Assembly: GCA_027858865.1 (NCBI GenBank)
Contig: JAQIBW010000049.1
Location: 1 to 6,514 of the forward strand
Length of the DNA stretch: 6,514 bases
Direction: 5' to 3'
DNA from: Sulfurimonas sp.
GTDB taxonomy: Bacteria; Campylobacterota; Campylobacteria; Campylobacterales; Sulfurimonadaceae
Of the stretch, positions 5,026-6,514 are shown piece after piece. Both the position numbers and the translations under genes were made by a program. The notes under the pieces are model-generated. The model saw only the letters and a program-made list of their open reading frames with translations, ran no database searches and was not told the DNA's origin. Numbering within the stretch: position 1 is the stretch's first letter; every line of letters begins with the position of its first letter.

Positions 5026-6495
5026 TTATAAAAACTTAAGAATTTCTTCTTCTATATCTTCTTTTTCTATTATAGAGTCATGAACTATTTTTTTGTTAAA
5101 AAGCTCGTTTATCATAGATGGTATCTCAACATTAGCAGTTTTTGAAATAGATTCTAAGGCTACGATATCTTGAGTATCTTCTTCCCCAGTTAAAGCATTA
5201 GCAATCACAGGTGAGAACTTTGTCCACTCTGCAGTTGAGTAGACGATTGTAGGGATATCTTTAGTCGCACATGATTCATACGCTTTAAAACATGTTGCAG
5301 TGTGAGGGTCCATCAAGTAACCATTACTAAAAGTATTTTTAATATACTCTTTGCCTTCCTTATCACTACAATAATCAGATACAAAAATTTCTTGTAGTTG
5401 AGTGAGTTCTTGTGGAGTTAATGTGTAAATTTTCTTTGTATCAAGATCGTGCATTAGTTCTCTGGTTCTATCAGCTCCATACAGACCATAAAGAACACGT
5501 TCTACATTAGAAGACTTTAAAATATCCATAGCTGGAGAAGTTGTTAATATTAGCTCTTGATCACGCATATCATATATACCTGTCTGAATAAAGCGTGTTA
5601 AGATGTTATTTTCATTTGAAGCGATAATCAACTTCTCAACAGGAAGTCCCATAAGCATTGCATAGTAAGCGCCAAGTACATTGCCAAAGTTTCCACTTGG
5701 AACATTTAGGTAAACTTTTTCACCCATTTTAGTTACATCTTGTCTTACTAGTTCAAGATAGTTATGAATATGATAAATTATTTGAAAAATAATACGTCCA
5801 AAATTTACAGAATTTGCAGCTGATAATGAAATATTTTTCTCATTTAATGCAGCTTTAAAACTCTTTGATGACAAAAGATTTTTAAGTGCTGACTGAGCAT
5901 CATCAAAGTTTCCTCTTATACCAATAACTTTTAAGTTAGGAGCATCTTCTGTAACCATTTGCAGTCTCTGAACATCAGAAGTCCCATTGGCCGGGTACAT
6001 ACAAACAACTTTAATATTTTTCTTGTTCTTAAAAGTCTCTAAAGCAGCTGGGCCGGTATCTCCACTTGTAGCTGCAAGTATTAAATAGTTATCATTTTTT
6101 TTCTGAGCAACTGACGACAAGATGCTACCAAATGGTTGCAGGGCCATATCTTTAAAGGCACGAGTTGGACCATGGTAAAGTTCACTTACATAAAGATTAT
6201 CTTTTACTTTTACAACGGGAACAGGATTATTTGGATCATCAAATTTATCATAAAGGTTAAGAGCCTCATCGATAACACTCTGCTCAATATCTATCTCAAA
6301 ACGGCTAAGTAAATCAGACGCTAATTTTTTATATGAAGAGTTTAGATGTTTGGTTAAAAATTCATTTCCTAACTGAGGAAGTGTCTCTGGTACATAAAGA
6401 CCACCAAAAGAGGCAATTGGGCTTAGTATTGCTTGGGAAAAAGTAACACTTGCAGGTTTGTTATCATCACATCCACGAGTTTCTTTAAAGTTCAT
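5026..6495 (-). CDS. thrC: Threonine synthase (PLP-dependent)
   Basis: ThrC converts O-phospho-L-homoserine to L-threonine, the final step of the branch from aspartate, using pyridoxal phosphate. The 489-residue protein begins with the family N-terminus (NFKETRG, then SFGGLYVPETLP at 29-40). It carries the PLP-lysine segment HGPTRAFKDMALQPFG at 108-123 (Lys115), AATSGDTGPAAL (141-152) and the phosphate-binding PSGNFGN (266-272), then ANSVNFGRI earlier at 227-235 and DPHTA near the C-terminus (396-400). This is the long, non-plant type (E. coli is about 428 residues). The start fits the conserved N-terminus and has a modest AGAGA ribosome site (6501-6505) five bases upstream. Only 19 bases upstream of the gene are visible, so its promoter and any operon partners are outside the window. 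It has no sequence-evident link with the proline genes beyond convergent proximity. Confidence 0.97.
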   Translation of the reverse strand: MNFKETRGCDDNKPASVTFSQAILSPIASFGGLYVPETLPQLGNEFLTKHLNSSYKKLASDLLSRFEIDIEQSVIDEALNLYDKFDDPNNPVPVVKVKDNLYVSELYHGPTRAFKDMALQPFGSILSSVAQKKNDNYLILAATSGDTGPAALETFKNKKNIKVVCMYPANGTSDVQRLQMVTEDAPNLKVIGIRGNFDDAQSALKNLLSSKSFKAALNEKNISLSAANSVNFGRIIFQIIYHIHNYLELVRQDVTKMGEKVYLNVPSGNFGNVLGAYYAMLMGLPVEKLIIASNENNILTRFIQTGIYDMRDQELILTTSPAMDILKSSNVERVLYGLYGADRTRELMHDLDTKKIYTLTPQELTQLQEIFVSDYCSDKEGKEYIKNTFSNGYLMDPHTATCFKAYESCATKDIPTIVYSTAEWTKFSPVIANALTGEEDTQDIVALESISKTANVEIPSMINELFNKKIVHDSIIEKEDIEEEILKFL

Positions 6496-6514
6496 ATTTT
6501 TCTCTACTTAATTT

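Noticed and set aside
4983..5048. Terminator between convergent proC and thrC
   Set aside because: Only weak stems (CTTTA/TAAAG with an 8-base loop; an AAGAA/TTCTT dyad with no room for a loop) and no T tract positioned after them.

Overview
The window is AT-rich, densely packed bacterial chromosome. The single-domain ProB without a PUA domain, the long form of threonine synthase, the low GC and the tight convergent and divergent packing suggest a Campylobacterota member (Sulfurimonas- or Sulfurovum-like). That placement is an inference from gene content, not a measured phylogeny.

Layout, left to right. Positions 1-120 hold the 3' end of an unrecognised plus-strand gene, which meets a minus-strand operon tail-to-tail at a compact two-way terminator (about 113-149). 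Positions 125-2042 hold a three-gene minus-strand module. In transcription order it is a DUF2249-like small protein, a 12-helix membrane protein resembling NnrS and heme-copper oxidase subunit I, and a DUF59/MIP18 (SufT/PaaD-like) iron-sulfur assembly protein. Upstream of it (2043-2157) is an apparently activator-dependent promoter: an FNR/DNR-type palindrome, TTGAT-N4-GTCAA, centred exactly 41.5 bp from the start site predicted by a TACAAT -10 box.

Positions 2158-4169 carry the minus-strand proBA operon (glutamate 5-kinase and glutamate-5-semialdehyde dehydrogenase). proC (pyrroline-5-carboxylate reductase) is divergent at 4252-5010, so all three enzymes of proline synthesis from glutamate lie around one 82-bp control region, which contains two inverted repeats and face-to-face -10 boxes. 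thrC (threonine synthase) occupies 5026-6495 on the minus strand, convergent with proC.

The proline and threonine genes are ordinary housekeeping metabolism. The part worth attention is the FNR-box-controlled DUF2249 / NnrS-like / DUF59 module. Genes of these three kinds recur near nitric-oxide and denitrification genes in other bacteria. I infer that this is a low-oxygen or NO-responsive unit linking a heme-type membrane protein to iron-sulfur assembly or repair. No mobile elements, CRISPR arrays, tRNAs or rRNAs were seen.
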